DNA from: an uncultured Clostridia bacterium
GTDB lineage: Bacteria; Bacillota; Clostridia; Oscillospirales; Ruminococcaceae
Length of the DNA stretch: 41,692 bases
NCBI GenBank assembly: GCA_944382885.1
Contig: CALWNT010000066.1
Coordinates: 1 to 41,692, forward strand
Direction of reading: 5' to 3'
Shown here: positions 34,062 through 41,189 of the stretch, piece by piece
How the letters are laid out: every line of letters starts with the position of its first letter
How positions within the stretch are numbered: the stretch's first letter is position 1
The notes under the pieces: model-generated
Told to the model about the DNA's origin: nothing
The model's input: only the letters and a program-made list of their open reading frames with translations
The model's database searches: none
Program-made: the position numbers and the translations under genes

Positions 34062-34134
34062 CTAAAAAATTCCGTTTCGGTAAAGGGATTTTTCGCAAAA
34101 CAAGCGGTACGCCGAAATTCACCTGCGTACCGCT
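34062..34134 (-). promoter_or_regulatory. tgt leader with two hairpins, possible attenuator
   Basis: The tgt transcript should begin near 34139. First hairpin AGCGGTACGC (34134-34125) / GCGTACCGCT (34112-34103) followed by TGTTTTG. The second has AAAAATCC and GGAATTTTTT around CCG-AAA-CGG (34093-34062), terminator-like with six T. No known preQ1 aptamer pattern was recognised. The first hairpin could also end the upstream MATE transcript. Confidence 0.5.
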
Positions 34135-34145
34135 GTGCTATTGAG

Positions 34146-34174
34146 ATTATAGCTTGTTTTAGAAAGAAAGTCAA
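34146..34174 (-). promoter_or_regulatory. Sigma-A promoter of tgt
   Basis: Minus strand TTGACT (34174-34169), a 17-base spacer and TATAAT (34151-34146). Confidence 0.8.
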
Positions 34175-34237
34175 ATTTTCCTGGATTGATCGCTTTTTCG
34201 GACGGACTAGTTTAATGGGAAAACACTGCAACTTATC

Positions 34238-35539
34238 TCAAGCCTCCTGCTGAATAAAGTGATGCTTTGTCTCTCTTAGCAGGATTCCTCCCAACACTGC
34301 TATCAGGCACTGCGCCAGAGGAACGCAGATCCAGATTCCCGTCACGCCGAGGAAACGGGGAAGAATCAGCGTTAACAGCAAAAGGCTGGCCGGTTCCCCA
34401 TAGATCAGCAGATATGCAAGCCGGTTATACCCCACCGCATAGAAGTAAGAAATGGTAATCCGCAAAAAAGAAACGAATAACAGCCCAGGCAGAAAAATCG
34501 GCAAAGCCTCCGCCACATCCAAAATTGCCTGGGAAGAGGCACCAAACAAAATGGGGATTCCCCTGCGAAACCAAAACAGCAAAAAGGTGCAAAGAATCCC
34601 GGTAAAAAAGGAAAAGAAATAAGCTAATTTTCTCATAGAAAGAACCGTTTTTCTCTCTCCCATGCCATAATAACGGCTTAACAGAGGTTGGCAGCCGTCG
34701 CCAATTCCCTGTAACAACAGCTGCACCACACAGACCGCGTAGCTCACCACCGCAAAGCAGGCGACAGCCCGGGCACCCCCAAAGCTGGCCGCCGCCCGAT
34801 TGACAATCAAAAGGATAAAATTGGGAGACAGAGTCAGTCCAAAGGGGGAAATTCCAACCGTTAAGATGACACCCATCCGCCGGGAGGAAGCCTTTCCTCC
34901 CTTGATATGTCTCCACAAATCCATACGCAGCAGAAAGAATACACAGCAGGATAAGGTCACAATCTGTCCCAGCACCGTCGCTAAAGCGGCTCCTCCGATT
35001 CCCCAGGGAAGCACCGATACAAACAGCCAGTCCAACACTACATTGGTACAGAAACCCGCTACCATCGCAATCATGGCATAAAAAGCCCCGTCGTAATTTC
35101 GAATCAGCGGAACCATCCCTGTCCCGAAGATCTGAAATACAGAACCAATTCCAATCACAAACAGATAATCCCTGGCGTAATCCAAAATGACGCCTTCCGC
35201 CCCAAAAAGCTTGAGCAACCAAGAAGAACAGGTCAACAAAAGGACAGTGAGCAAGACCGACGCTCCCCCTAAAAGAAACAACGTTGTTCGGAAATAATCC
35301 TGCTGTTCCTGCTCTTCTCCTCTGCCAATCGCCATTGAGATACGGATCGCGCCGCCCATACCAATTCCCGTACCAGCAGCCTGCAACAGCGCCACCAAGG
35401 GATAGGCGATATTGATGGCCGCCAAACCGTTGTCCCCCACATTTTGCCCGACAAAAAAGCCGTCAACAATGGCATAAATACCGGAAAATAAAAACGCCAG
35501 CATGGAAGGCAGCACAGCCCGCAAAAATTGTTGTTTCAT
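34238..35539 (-). CDS. MATE family efflux transporter (second copy)
   Basis: 433 residues with about twelve hydrophobic segments. N-terminal LPSMLAFLFSGIYAIVDGFFVGQNVGDNGLAAINIAYP is the MATE first-repeat signature of the clostridial MepA-like branch. The start codon overlaps the marR stop (ATGA, 35539-35536), so the two are translationally coupled. This marR-MATE pairing is typical of drug- or metabolite-inducible efflux operons. It is clearly diverged from the MATE gene at 3321-4691. Confidence 0.92.
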   Translation of the reverse strand: MKQQFLRAVLPSMLAFLFSGIYAIVDGFFVGQNVGDNGLAAINIAYPLVALLQAAGTGIGMGGAIRISMAIGRGEEQEQQDYFRTTLFLLGGASVLLTVLLLTCSSWLLKLFGAEGVILDYARDYLFVIGIGSVFQIFGTGMVPLIRNYDGAFYAMIAMVAGFCTNVVLDWLFVSVLPWGIGGAALATVLGQIVTLSCCVFFLLRMDLWRHIKGGKASSRRMGVILTVGISPFGLTLSPNFILLIVNRAAASFGGARAVACFAVVSYAVCVVQLLLQGIGDGCQPLLSRYYGMGERKTVLSMRKLAYFFSFFTGILCTFLLFWFRRGIPILFGASSQAILDVAEALPIFLPGLLFVSFLRITISYFYAVGYNRLAYLLIYGEPASLLLLTLILPRFLGVTGIWICVPLAQCLIAVLGGILLRETKHHFIQQEA

Positions 35540-35979
35540 CTATGGTTTCTCCTTTCCTCTTCAAATAGATCGCAAAACAAATTGGCGCTTTGATTCATCT
35601 GTTTTCTTCCACGCTCCCCCATCCGTTCCATTACTTTCCCTTCCAGAACGGAGAGCTCGCCAATCATTTTGCGGGCATATCTTTCCCCCGCGTCCGTGAG
35701 GGACAGAATTTTCTTCCGGCCGTCCGCGACGGATGGAACACTTTTTAAATATCCCTTCTGCCCCAATCCCTTTAAAATGCTGTTGACCGTTTGTTTCGAA
35801 AGAATCCATTCCTCACAGATCTGCTTTTGGGTACAGCCCTGCTTCTCCAAAAGGGTATGCAGCACATACACGGTATACTCGCTCACACCGTGCTCTTCCG
35901 CCCAATCATGATACAAAGCGTTCATTCTTCTCCACCAGGAGTAATAATCCTGAATGTCTTTTGGAAAAGCAGTCTCCAT
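35536..35979 (-). CDS. MarR family transcriptional regulator
   Basis: 147 residues from the ATG at 35979. The winged helix core is LLEKQGCTQKQICEEWILSKQTVNSILKGLGQKGYLK, and the wing VADGRKKILSLTDAGERYA is standard for the family. A TTG start at 35991 is possible, but it overlaps the GGAGG ribosome site, so the ATG five bases beyond that is preferred. It is expected to repress its own operon with the coupled MATE pump by binding the palindrome at 35992-36011. The inducing ligand is unknown. Confidence 0.93.
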   Translation of the reverse strand: METAFPKDIQDYYSWWRRMNALYHDWAEEHGVSEYTVYVLHTLLEKQGCTQKQICEEWILSKQTVNSILKGLGQKGYLKSVPSVADGRKKILSLTDAGERYARKMIGELSVLEGKVMERMGERGRKQMNQSANLFCDLFEEERRNHR

Positions 35980-35991
35980 ATTCTCCTCCAA

Positions 35992-36011
35992 TTAGTCCGA
36001 ATTCGTACTAA
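35992..36011. promoter_or_regulatory. Probable MarR operator
   Basis: TTAGTCCGAATTCGTACTAA is a 20-base palindrome with one mismatched pair. It starts at the -10 box and ends next to the ribosome site, where binding would block transcription. Confidence 0.75.
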
Positions 36012-36039
36012 TTTTATCAAGGTTCCTTCTGTCTGTCAA
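36011..36039 (-). promoter_or_regulatory. Sigma-A promoter of marR-MATE
   Basis: Minus strand TTGACA (36039-36034), a 17-base spacer and TAAAAT (36016-36011). Confidence 0.85.
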
Positions 36040-36097
36040 GGCTTTTGAGAAGAAAAACACCGCTTGAGGCTCTTAGGATTCTTTAAAAGGGGCCTAA

Positions 36098-36131
36098 AAA
36101 AAGAAAGAAGCCGGTTCGGCCTCTTTCTCTT
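36098..36131 (-). terminator. Intrinsic terminator at the left edge of an AT-rich segment
   Basis: Minus strand AGAAAGAGGCC / GGCTTCTTTCT with a short loop and TTTTTTT, preceded by a second hairpin GCGCTCCCT..AGGGCGC. Confidence 0.8.
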
Positions 36132-36464
36132 TCTAACCGCGCCCTCAAGCAAGGGAGCGCACAGTCTCTCCTGAAATTATAAGATAATCACTAAATACTT
36201 AATTGCTTTTCGGGATTTTTGTACTCAATATTCAAATTGCACACCTTATTCATAATTCCCGATCAAACAGATATCATATGTATTCTCCTTAATCGTCATT
36301 TAAGTTTCTTATAACAATATAATATGTAATTGCTCCCGTTATACAACAAAAACATAATTTTGATAACAAAATCGCCAACGTTCTTTTGGGCATTTTAAAT
36401 CCCTATAAAATAATGGTTTTAGACGTTCTAAAACATAGTATTACTTTATCATAAGAACATATTA
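36132..36464. other. AT-rich noncoding gap downstream of the HNH-like gene
   Basis: No confident gene. On the minus strand, 36253-36191 encodes a 20-residue frame (MNKVCNLNIEYKNPEKQLSI), with AAGGAG 35 bases upstream in front of a separate four-residue frame. It might be a small protein or a leader remnant. The segment ends in two hairpins and a terminator. Confidence 0.4.
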
Positions 36465-37247
36465 TTATAATTTTTCGTATACCAAATTTACACTCTCTTG
36501 ATTTGGATTCGAGGACAACTTTTTCTTCACTTGGAGCAAAGATTCTTCATATCCACCTTTATCTATCTTGCCCCTTAAAAAAATTTTTTCACAGTCTGGA
36601 AACTTTACAGTAACAAGCGCAAACATCTCTTCTCCTGTAATTTTCGTAATTACTCCCTCACCTAAATGATTATGCTTTATATGTTGCCCCAAATAAATTG
36701 TCTTTTGTTCCCTGTTCCCTGTATATCTATCAACCATATATTTTATAAATGATCGAAGAATATAAATATAATCATCAAAATTGCATTCTATTTCTTTAAA
36801 GCATCTATTCCTCCATTCCACTGCACTGCCGTTTTTTTCAAACAAATCATTGATTTCAGAACATATAAATGTTATTCCTGGCACAATAAAATAAGCAAAT
36901 TCTTTGGGAAAAGTAAATTTTTCATGTTCTTTCCAATACTTATCTTTTCCTATCTGAATATGTAATAATAAATGTTCCAGATAATTACAGTAAACTAATC
37001 TTTCAGCTTTTTGATACTCATAAGGCTGTTCCCTGGCAAAATAGCTGTTTCCAAGATTACATCCTTTATCTTCATCAATATGATGACAAAACAATCCCTC
37101 TTTTGTTCTTGTTATTCTTTTACTTTTCGTTTTACATGTTACATTAGTAAAATAATCGTACTTAGCTGCTCCATATTTTTCTTTTAAATATCCCACTAAT
37201 GTTTCGTAATTCATGCCCATTTCCGTCAATATCTCATTATGTTCCAT
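36465..37247 (-). CDS. Putative HNH-like nuclease with C-terminal PcrA/UvrD-type Tudor-like domain
   Basis: 260 residues, AT-rich relative to its neighbours. The first half has a His-Me-finger-like arrangement: FCHHIDEDKGCNLGN (about 53-67; Cys-54, His-55, His-56) and, after a basic linker, ERLVYCNYLEHLLLHIQIGK (about 82-101; His-92 and His-96). The C-terminal part (about 183-240), YLGQHIKHNHLGEGVITKITG..VTVKFPDCEKIFL, resembles the small Tudor-like domain at the end of PcrA/UvrD helicases, which in PcrA contacts RNA polymerase. No helicase motors are present. I infer a nuclease or nucleic-acid binding role; the catalytic set is not certain. AGAGGT precedes the ATG. It looks like accessory DNA placed downstream of the DUF3783 gene. 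Confidence 0.6.
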   Translation of the reverse strand: MEHNEILTEMGMNYETLVGYLKEKYGAAKYDYFTNVTCKTKSKRITRTKEGLFCHHIDEDKGCNLGNSYFAREQPYEYQKAERLVYCNYLEHLLLHIQIGKDKYWKEHEKFTFPKEFAYFIVPGITFICSEINDLFEKNGSAVEWRNRCFKEIECNFDDYIYILRSFIKYMVDRYTGNREQKTIYLGQHIKHNHLGEGVITKITGEEMFALVTVKFPDCEKIFLRGKIDKGGYEESLLQVKKKLSSNPNQESVNLVYEKL

Positions 37248-37293
37248 TTTCTATACCTCTTTTCAAAAATTCTATACAAAATTATTTGCATTT

Positions 37294-37902
37294 CTATGAT
37301 TCACGAAATGACTGCGTTTCCAAAGAACGTCCGATTCCCTGGGCAATCTCCTCAATCTGCCGGAGGGACATCGTCTGCAAAGAAGAGATCCCCTTTGCTT
37401 TCTGAATCCATAAGGAAAGCGCATCCCGATTTTCTTCCGGAACCTTCCCTTCTTGGATCTTTTTTTGCGCCAAGGCGGCTTGTTCCTGTAATCGTTCATA
37501 AGCCTGAAACAGCTGATGTTCCTCTCCGATTTCTTCCACCAGATGAGAAAGGGTCCAATCCCTGTTATGAGGCGTTACCATTGCCTTAAGCGCCACTTTC
37601 TCTGCTTTTTTGCTCTCTAAAGCGGACAAAAACCGATTTACCCGCTCCTGAGGCAGCGACATCACCATCATTTCCGGAATCTGCTCTACCAAGTCCTCCG
37701 CATTCTGCTTTCTTTCCTGGTAACCGGGCAATCCCGCCAAAAAGCCGAGCTTCTGGGAAAAATCCTGCTTTTCCAAAAGCACCCATTCGATCCCCATCTC
37801 CCGCGCGGTCTGAGAAAGAAGTTCAAGCTTTTCCTTTTGCGGATCGTGGGAATAATATAACACCCGTTCCGGATCCTTTTTTATTCTGATTCTCGCTTTC
37901 AT
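37294..37902 (-). CDS. DUF3783 domain protein
   Basis: 202 residues, cytosolic. The middle carries the DUF3783 pattern: EMMVMSLPQERVNRFLSALESK, VALKAMVTPHNRDWTLSHLVEEIGEEHQLF (about 79-130). The N-terminus RVLYYSHDPQKEKLELLSQTAREMGIEWVLLEKQDF looks like a small alpha/beta fold. The C-terminal half is a charged helical region (RLQEQAALAQKKIQ..). DUF3783 has no known function. It is single-copy, upstream of the HNH-like gene on the same strand. Confidence 0.8.
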   Translation of the reverse strand: MKARIRIKKDPERVLYYSHDPQKEKLELLSQTAREMGIEWVLLEKQDFSQKLGFLAGLPGYQERKQNAEDLVEQIPEMMVMSLPQERVNRFLSALESKKAEKVALKAMVTPHNRDWTLSHLVEEIGEEHQLFQAYERLQEQAALAQKKIQEGKVPEENRDALSLWIQKAKGISSLQTMSLRQIEEIAQGIGRSLETQSFRES

Positions 37903-38026
37903 TGTCTTTCGCTCCTGTTCACTCGATTCTGCTTGATCCTAATCATAACACGCCGTCCCATTTCTTTCAACATCCTATGAATTCTACTGGAGAAAAACGG
38001 CTGGAAATTTTCTTTTTATTTTTCGA

Positions 38027-38055
38027 TTGCCCTAAGGCACGAAAAGGGATATAAT
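38027..38055 (+). promoter_or_regulatory. Sigma-A promoter of the ThrE-type exporter operon
   Basis: TTGCCC (38027-38032), a 17-base spacer and TATAAT (38050-38055). Confidence 0.7.
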
Positions 38056-38135
38056 AAAATCAGTCATTCTGTGGAGGACAGTTTACTGCTTTTTCCGTCA
38101 TAAGAATACAGCTTTTTCTGATAAGGAGCGTATCT

Positions 38136-38924
38136 ATGGATCAAAAATCATTATTGCCAGAGCATTATCTTCTGGCTGACACCGCCGCTCTTGCCGGAGA
38201 AATTATGCTGCTGGCAGGCGCAGAAACCACCCGAGTGGAGGATACGATCCGCAGGATCTTAAAGACCTCCGGCTTTGAGCGTTGTGAAGTATTTGTCGTC
38301 ACCACCGGCATTATGCTTACGTTAGAGGATTGGCGATACGGCACGATCAGCCTGAACCGCCGGGTAGAAGAAAAACAAACGAATTTAGGGAATATTGACA
38401 AGGCAAACAGCATCTCCCGGCAGTTCTGTTCCGGTCAGCTAAGCCTCCAGGAGACCTATCATCAGCTGAAGGATATGAAGCCGGTAACTTATCCAGGCTG
38501 GCTGGTTTCTCTGTCGATCATTCTTACCGCGGCCTGCTTCACCTTGATTTTAAAAGGAGGTCTCATAGAGTGCCTCACAGCCGCTTTCAACGGCATCTAT
38601 TTTATCCTGGCAAGAATCGCCAATCGAAAGCTTCGCCTTAACAGCTTTGTCTTTAATATGGCAGCTTCCTTTTTGATGGCCTTTACCACTATGCTGGTTC
38701 AGAGCGTCTTTTATCCTCCCCTGGAGCTGGAACCGGTTATCGCAGGCTCCATCATGGCGCTGCTCCCCGGTGTGGCGATGACAAACGGAATTCGGGACAC
38801 GTTGGAAGGAAATTATATGTCCGGCTCTGCAAGGATGATCGAAGCCTTTGTCATCGCTGTTTCTCTGGCTTTGGGAATCGGTGTCGGGCTGTCCGCCTGC
38901 CGCATTCTGCTTGATGCTTTCTAA
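38136..38924 (+). CDS. Threonine/serine exporter, N-terminal-domain subunit (ThrE_1)
   Basis: 262 residues. A cytosolic N-terminal segment AGEIMLLAGAETTRVEDTIRRIL with FVVTTGIMLTL is the hallmark of the ThrE_1 (DUF1212) domain. About five hydrophobic helices follow. With the next gene it makes a two-gene ThrE/YjjP-YjjB-type exporter of threonine, serine or related organic acids at the membrane. A TAAGGAGCG site sits before the ATG. The next gene follows after 15 bases. Confidence 0.9.
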   Translation: MDQKSLLPEHYLLADTAALAGEIMLLAGAETTRVEDTIRRILKTSGFERCEVFVVTTGIMLTLEDWRYGTISLNRRVEEKQTNLGNIDKANSISRQFCSGQLSLQETYHQLKDMKPVTYPGWLVSLSIILTAACFTLILKGGLIECLTAAFNGIYFILARIANRKLRLNSFVFNMAASFLMAFTTMLVQSVFYPPLELEPVIAGSIMALLPGVAMTNGIRDTLEGNYMSGSARMIEAFVIAVSLALGIGVGLSACRILLDAF

Positions 38925-38939
38925 AAGGAGGTTCTTCAC

Positions 38940-39377
38940 ATGCTTTTTTTACTCTTTCATGCTCTGGGCTCATTTGTGGCAGTCTTGACCCTGAGTTTGA
39001 TCTTCTGTGTTCCCAAACATTTTCTGATTTATTCCGGGATTGTGGGAAGCATTGGCTGGACAATCTATATTGGATTGATGGAGACCGGTCTCAATGAAAT
39101 GCTCAATATGTTCACCGCAGCGCTTTTGGTCGCGGTCATCTCCCATTTATTTGCTAGAATCTTCAAAGCTCCTGTTACCGTTTTTTTGATCCCGGGTATT
39201 CTTCCTCTGGTTCCGGGAGTTGGGATGTACCGTATTATTTATTATATTTTACAGGAAAACAGCACGATGGCAGGTTACTATTTTCTCTATACGCTGCAAA
39301 TGGCAGGCATGATTGCGATTGCCATCTTTATTACAGATACGTTCTTTAAAATATGGAACAAAACCCATCAAGGCTGA
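38940..39377 (+). CDS. Threonine/serine exporter, C-terminal-domain subunit (ThrE_2)
   Basis: 145 residues with four or five hydrophobic helices, the ThrE_2 (DUF3815) half: SLIFCVPKHFLIYSGIVGSIGWTIY, VAVISHLFARIFKAPVTVFLIPGILPLVPGVGMYR. The PGILPLVPG motif is the clearest family mark. AAAGGAGG precedes the start. It completes the exporter with the preceding gene. Confidence 0.92.
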   Translation: MLFLLFHALGSFVAVLTLSLIFCVPKHFLIYSGIVGSIGWTIYIGLMETGLNEMLNMFTAALLVAVISHLFARIFKAPVTVFLIPGILPLVPGVGMYRIIYYILQENSTMAGYYFLYTLQMAGMIAIAIFITDTFFKIWNKTHQG

Positions 39378-39397
39378 TCCGTATTCAAGAAAATATC

Positions 39398-39432
39398 GGG
39401 GCTCGTCTTTCATTTGGAAAACGAGCCCTTAA
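39398..39432 (+). terminator. Terminator of the exporter operon
   Basis: GGGCTCGT..ACGAGCCC stem extended by TTT/AAA, with a short TTAATT tail. Confidence 0.7.
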
Positions 39433-39683
39433 TTGATTCGTCAAAGCAGCGTCATGTCTAGCGAAATAGCTGCTGAAAAACAGACGATTAGATGATTAGA
39501 TGATTTATAAAACAAATGAAAAAGCAATTATTTTACCAATATTAGCTCCTTTTGAGGAAAGAACAAAAATGACGCAGTCCCGTCCAGGCGCTCCATTCTG
39601 CCGAGAGCCAACAAAAGAGAGTATGTCTTAATTCAGAAAAAGAAAACCAGTGAAACGGTAAATAATTTTTCTTAAAACGAAAA

Positions 39684-39712
39684 AATCGGAATGAGTGTTA
39701 CTCATTCCGATT
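39684..39712 (-). terminator. Terminator retained from a tRNA transcript
   Basis: A 13-bp perfect stem AATCGGAATGAGT / ACTCATTCCGATT with a three-base loop, followed on the minus strand by TTTTCG. It sits directly after the tRNA 3' end. Confidence 0.9.
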
Positions 39713-39735
39713 TGGCTGGGCTAGCTGGATTCGAA
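39713..39735 (-). other. tRNA-Gln 3'-end fragment, probable attachment-site remnant
   Basis: The minus strand reads T-loop TTCGAAT, T-stem CCAGC, acceptor TAGCCCA, discriminator G, then CCA: exactly the last 23 bases of a tRNA. The acceptor implies a 5' end TGGGCTA, as in Gln tRNAs. Upstream of it (higher coordinates) the D-arm, anticodon arm and 5' T-stem are absent. A bare 3' end followed by its own terminator is the classic trace left when an element integrates into a tRNA gene. The element would extend from here to the right. Confidence 0.7.
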
Positions 39736-39914
39736 ACGTTTGTTTTCAACATATTTTATTATTTCTCAAAATGCCGCAAACCCGCATTTTAACTGCATTT
39801 CTCTTACTATCTGTTTTGAAAATTACCTGCTCAAAAAGCAATATTTCGAAAAATTCGTGGATAATTCGGGGATGAATCTCATTTAATATTTCTTAATTGA
39901 TTTAAAAAATTCTC
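39736..39914. other. AT-rich gap without a recognisable gene
   Basis: No gene, repeat or integrase was recognised between the tRNA remnant and the sRNA promoter. The flanking 39433-39683 stretch is likewise empty apart from a short GATTAGAT direct repeat near 39485. Confidence 0.5.
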
Positions 39915-39943
39915 TTTACAATCCATCCAAAATATGTTATATT
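39915..39943 (+). promoter_or_regulatory. Promoter of the candidate small RNA
   Basis: TTTACA (39915-39920), a 17-base spacer and TATATT (39938-39943). Confidence 0.65.
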
Positions 39944-39949
39944 GCAGTA

Positions 39950-40016
39950 CGGACATTCTCGCCTACTACATTAGAGAATGGCCTTCGGCCGGCTGGAAAC
40001 AGTCGGTCGTTTTTTG
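39950..40016 (+). ncRNA. Candidate 67-nt small RNA with its own promoter and terminator
   Basis: From the predicted start (about 39950) the RNA folds into CATTCTC (39954-39960) / GAGAATG (39974-39980). A terminator stem follows: GGCCGGCTG (39987-39995), GAAA loop, CAGTCGGTC (40000-40008), then GTTTTTT. No open frame of note is inside. It points toward, and its terminator abuts, the terminator of the toxin-antitoxin operon on the other strand. It could be antisense to that mRNA's 3' end or a plasmid/element-type regulatory RNA; the family is not recognised. Confidence 0.6.
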
Positions 40017-40017
40017 T

Positions 40018-40049
40018 AAAAAAGAAGGAACCAGATTTCTCTGATTCCT
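40018..40049 (-). terminator. Terminator of the toxin-antitoxin operon
   Basis: Minus strand GGAATCAG / CTGGTTCC with a short loop, followed by TTCTTTTTT. Confidence 0.75.
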
Positions 40050-40053
40050 CCAA

Positions 40054-40075
40054 GTATACGTCCGCAAACGTATAC
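40054..40075. repeat. Short perfect inverted repeat
   Basis: GTATACGT, six bases, ACGTATAC, in the 3' UTR of the toxin gene. Confidence 0.7.
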
Positions 40076-40118
40076 CCCAATTACTATCTATTATACTATA
40101 AATTTCCTTAATAAAATA

Positions 40119-40667
40119 TTATAAATCCATATACATTGGAGTGCATCCATCAAGATATCTTTTTTTATCGTGCGCAAAATATTCAGCTAAAGGTTTAAAC
40201 GAATTTCTTTTATAAAACTTCACGGCATAATCCACAGAATATAATAAAATATAATCTGCACCTATTGTTTCTTCAGATATTTTTTTACAAAAGGCAATTG
40301 CATCACATAAAATTTGATCGCTTAAATAAAATATTTCTCCATCATCTTCTAGCATGGGGAATTTCTGGTATTTTTTTGCTACAGCGAAATATCTGATTTC
40401 AATCGCTGGGAAAGACTGTCTTACTGAACTGTCTTTATACACTAGCGAGGAACAACTCAAAGTCATAAATGCCAACACATCATTGTTATCTGAAAGGAAA
40501 AGGTATGTTATTCCTGATTCTTCATTACCCCAAGATTTATATTTCAGAAAATCATCAATAACCTCATTACCACAACAAAAACTGCCGATCAAATCACTAT
40601 GCTCGGCAGTTAAAGCTACTAACTCATAATTTACACTTTCAATCCCGTGGTTTGCGTCAATGCTCAT
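40119..40667 (-). CDS. GNAT-type acetyltransferase, probable toxin of a TA pair
   Basis: 182 residues with the C-terminal GNAT layout: FMTLSCSSLV, IEIRYFAVAKKYQKF, FYLSDQILCDAIAFCKKI, GADYILLYSVDYAVKFYKRNSFKPL. The usual R/QxxGxG acetyl-CoA loop is not recognisable; KKYQKFPMLEDDGEIFYLSD takes its place, seen also in a Gram-positive subgroup of these proteins. Known GNAT toxins (TacT, AtaT) acetylate aminoacyl-tRNAs. Its ATG overlaps the stop of the small upstream gene by one base (TAATG), and both sit in an AT-rich segment next to the tRNA remnant. A toxin role is inferred from that organisation. Confidence 0.75.
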   Translation of the reverse strand: MSIDANHGIESVNYELVALTAEHSDLIGSFCCGNEVIDDFLKYKSWGNEESGITYLFLSDNNDVLAFMTLSCSSLVYKDSSVRQSFPAIEIRYFAVAKKYQKFPMLEDDGEIFYLSDQILCDAIAFCKKISEETIGADYILLYSVDYAVKFYKRNSFKPLAEYFAHDKKRYLDGCTPMYMDL

Positions 40668-40831
40668 TATTTGTTAAATTCACCCTTTTTCACAGATGGA
40701 ATATATCCAAATTTTTTAGCCCGTTTCATTGCTTTGTCAAATGCTTTATCATCCTTAGATTTCTTGAATTGCTCAACCTTTTTTTCATCAATCTCAAAAG
40801 ATAGGTTTAAAGGACGTGCTAAAACAGCCAT
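40667..40831 (-). CDS. Putative small antitoxin partner
   Basis: 54 residues from the ATG at 40831, which has an AAGGAGG site eight bases upstream; the longer start at 40855 lacks one. The sequence MAVLARPLNLSFEIDEKKV is followed by a very basic helix with repeated KAxKRAKKFG-like residues, ending IPSVKKGEFNK. It is not the DUF1778 ribbon-helix-helix antitoxin usual beside GNAT toxins, although LARPLNLSFEIDEKKVEQF has the feel of a short DNA-binding strand plus helix. Translational coupling to the GNAT gene and the flanking inverted repeats fit an autoregulating antitoxin. Confidence 0.65.
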   Translation of the reverse strand: MAVLARPLNLSFEIDEKKVEQFKKSKDDKAFDKAMKRAKKFGYIPSVKKGEFNK

Positions 40832-40885
40832 GTCATTTACCTCCTTTTCTCTCATTCATACCACCTCCACAAAATTATGGGCATT

Positions 40886-41001
40886 GATAGTATAAATGAT
40901 ACAACTATTTACATCATAAAAATAACAACACAAATAGTGCTTCCTTTTACCCTTATTATAATAATTTATTTTCGTGTTGTCAAATGTTAATTTATACTAT
41001 C
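40886..41001. repeat. Paired inverted sites around the TA promoter
   Basis: GATAGTATAAAT (40886-40897) and its exact inverse ATTTATACTATC (40990-41001) flank the promoter, one just upstream of the -35 and one in the 5' UTR. This is a possible operator pair for looping. Confidence 0.6.
40955..40983 (-). promoter_or_regulatory. Consensus promoter of the TA operon
   Basis: Minus strand TTGACA (40983-40978), a 17-base spacer and TATAAT (40960-40955), a perfect consensus. Confidence 0.9.
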
Positions 41002-41123
41002 ACTACAATATATTTATTCTATCAAAATCTATAATAATACAATTTTCAGTCTCAAACCAGCATATTTTACCTTTACAAAAACAATATCATATCTAACTTA
41101 TATTCTCCAAATTTTATTAAAAT

Positions 41124-41160
41124 AACAAAAAAGCCGCCGAAGGTTATCCCCCGGCGGCTC
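41124..41160 (-). terminator. Intrinsic terminator of the SH3-repeat gene
   Basis: Minus strand AGCCGCCG / CGGCGGCT with a 12-base loop and TTTTTTG. Confidence 0.88.
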
Positions 41161-41189
41161 TCGTTTTGTCCATCGTATCTATTTTTTCT

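Noticed and set aside
34425-35222. 265-codon minus frame within the second MATE gene
   Set aside because: Out-of-frame shadow; Cys/Gly/Trp-rich with no membrane pattern.
36191-36253. 20-residue frame MNKVCNLNIEYKNPEKQLSI as a gene
   Set aside because: Only a weak ribosome site and no recognised family; kept as a remark in the gap entry.
39480-39510. GATTAGAT tandem repeat as a CRISPR or iteron
   Set aside because: Only two to three short units without spacers or a replication gene.
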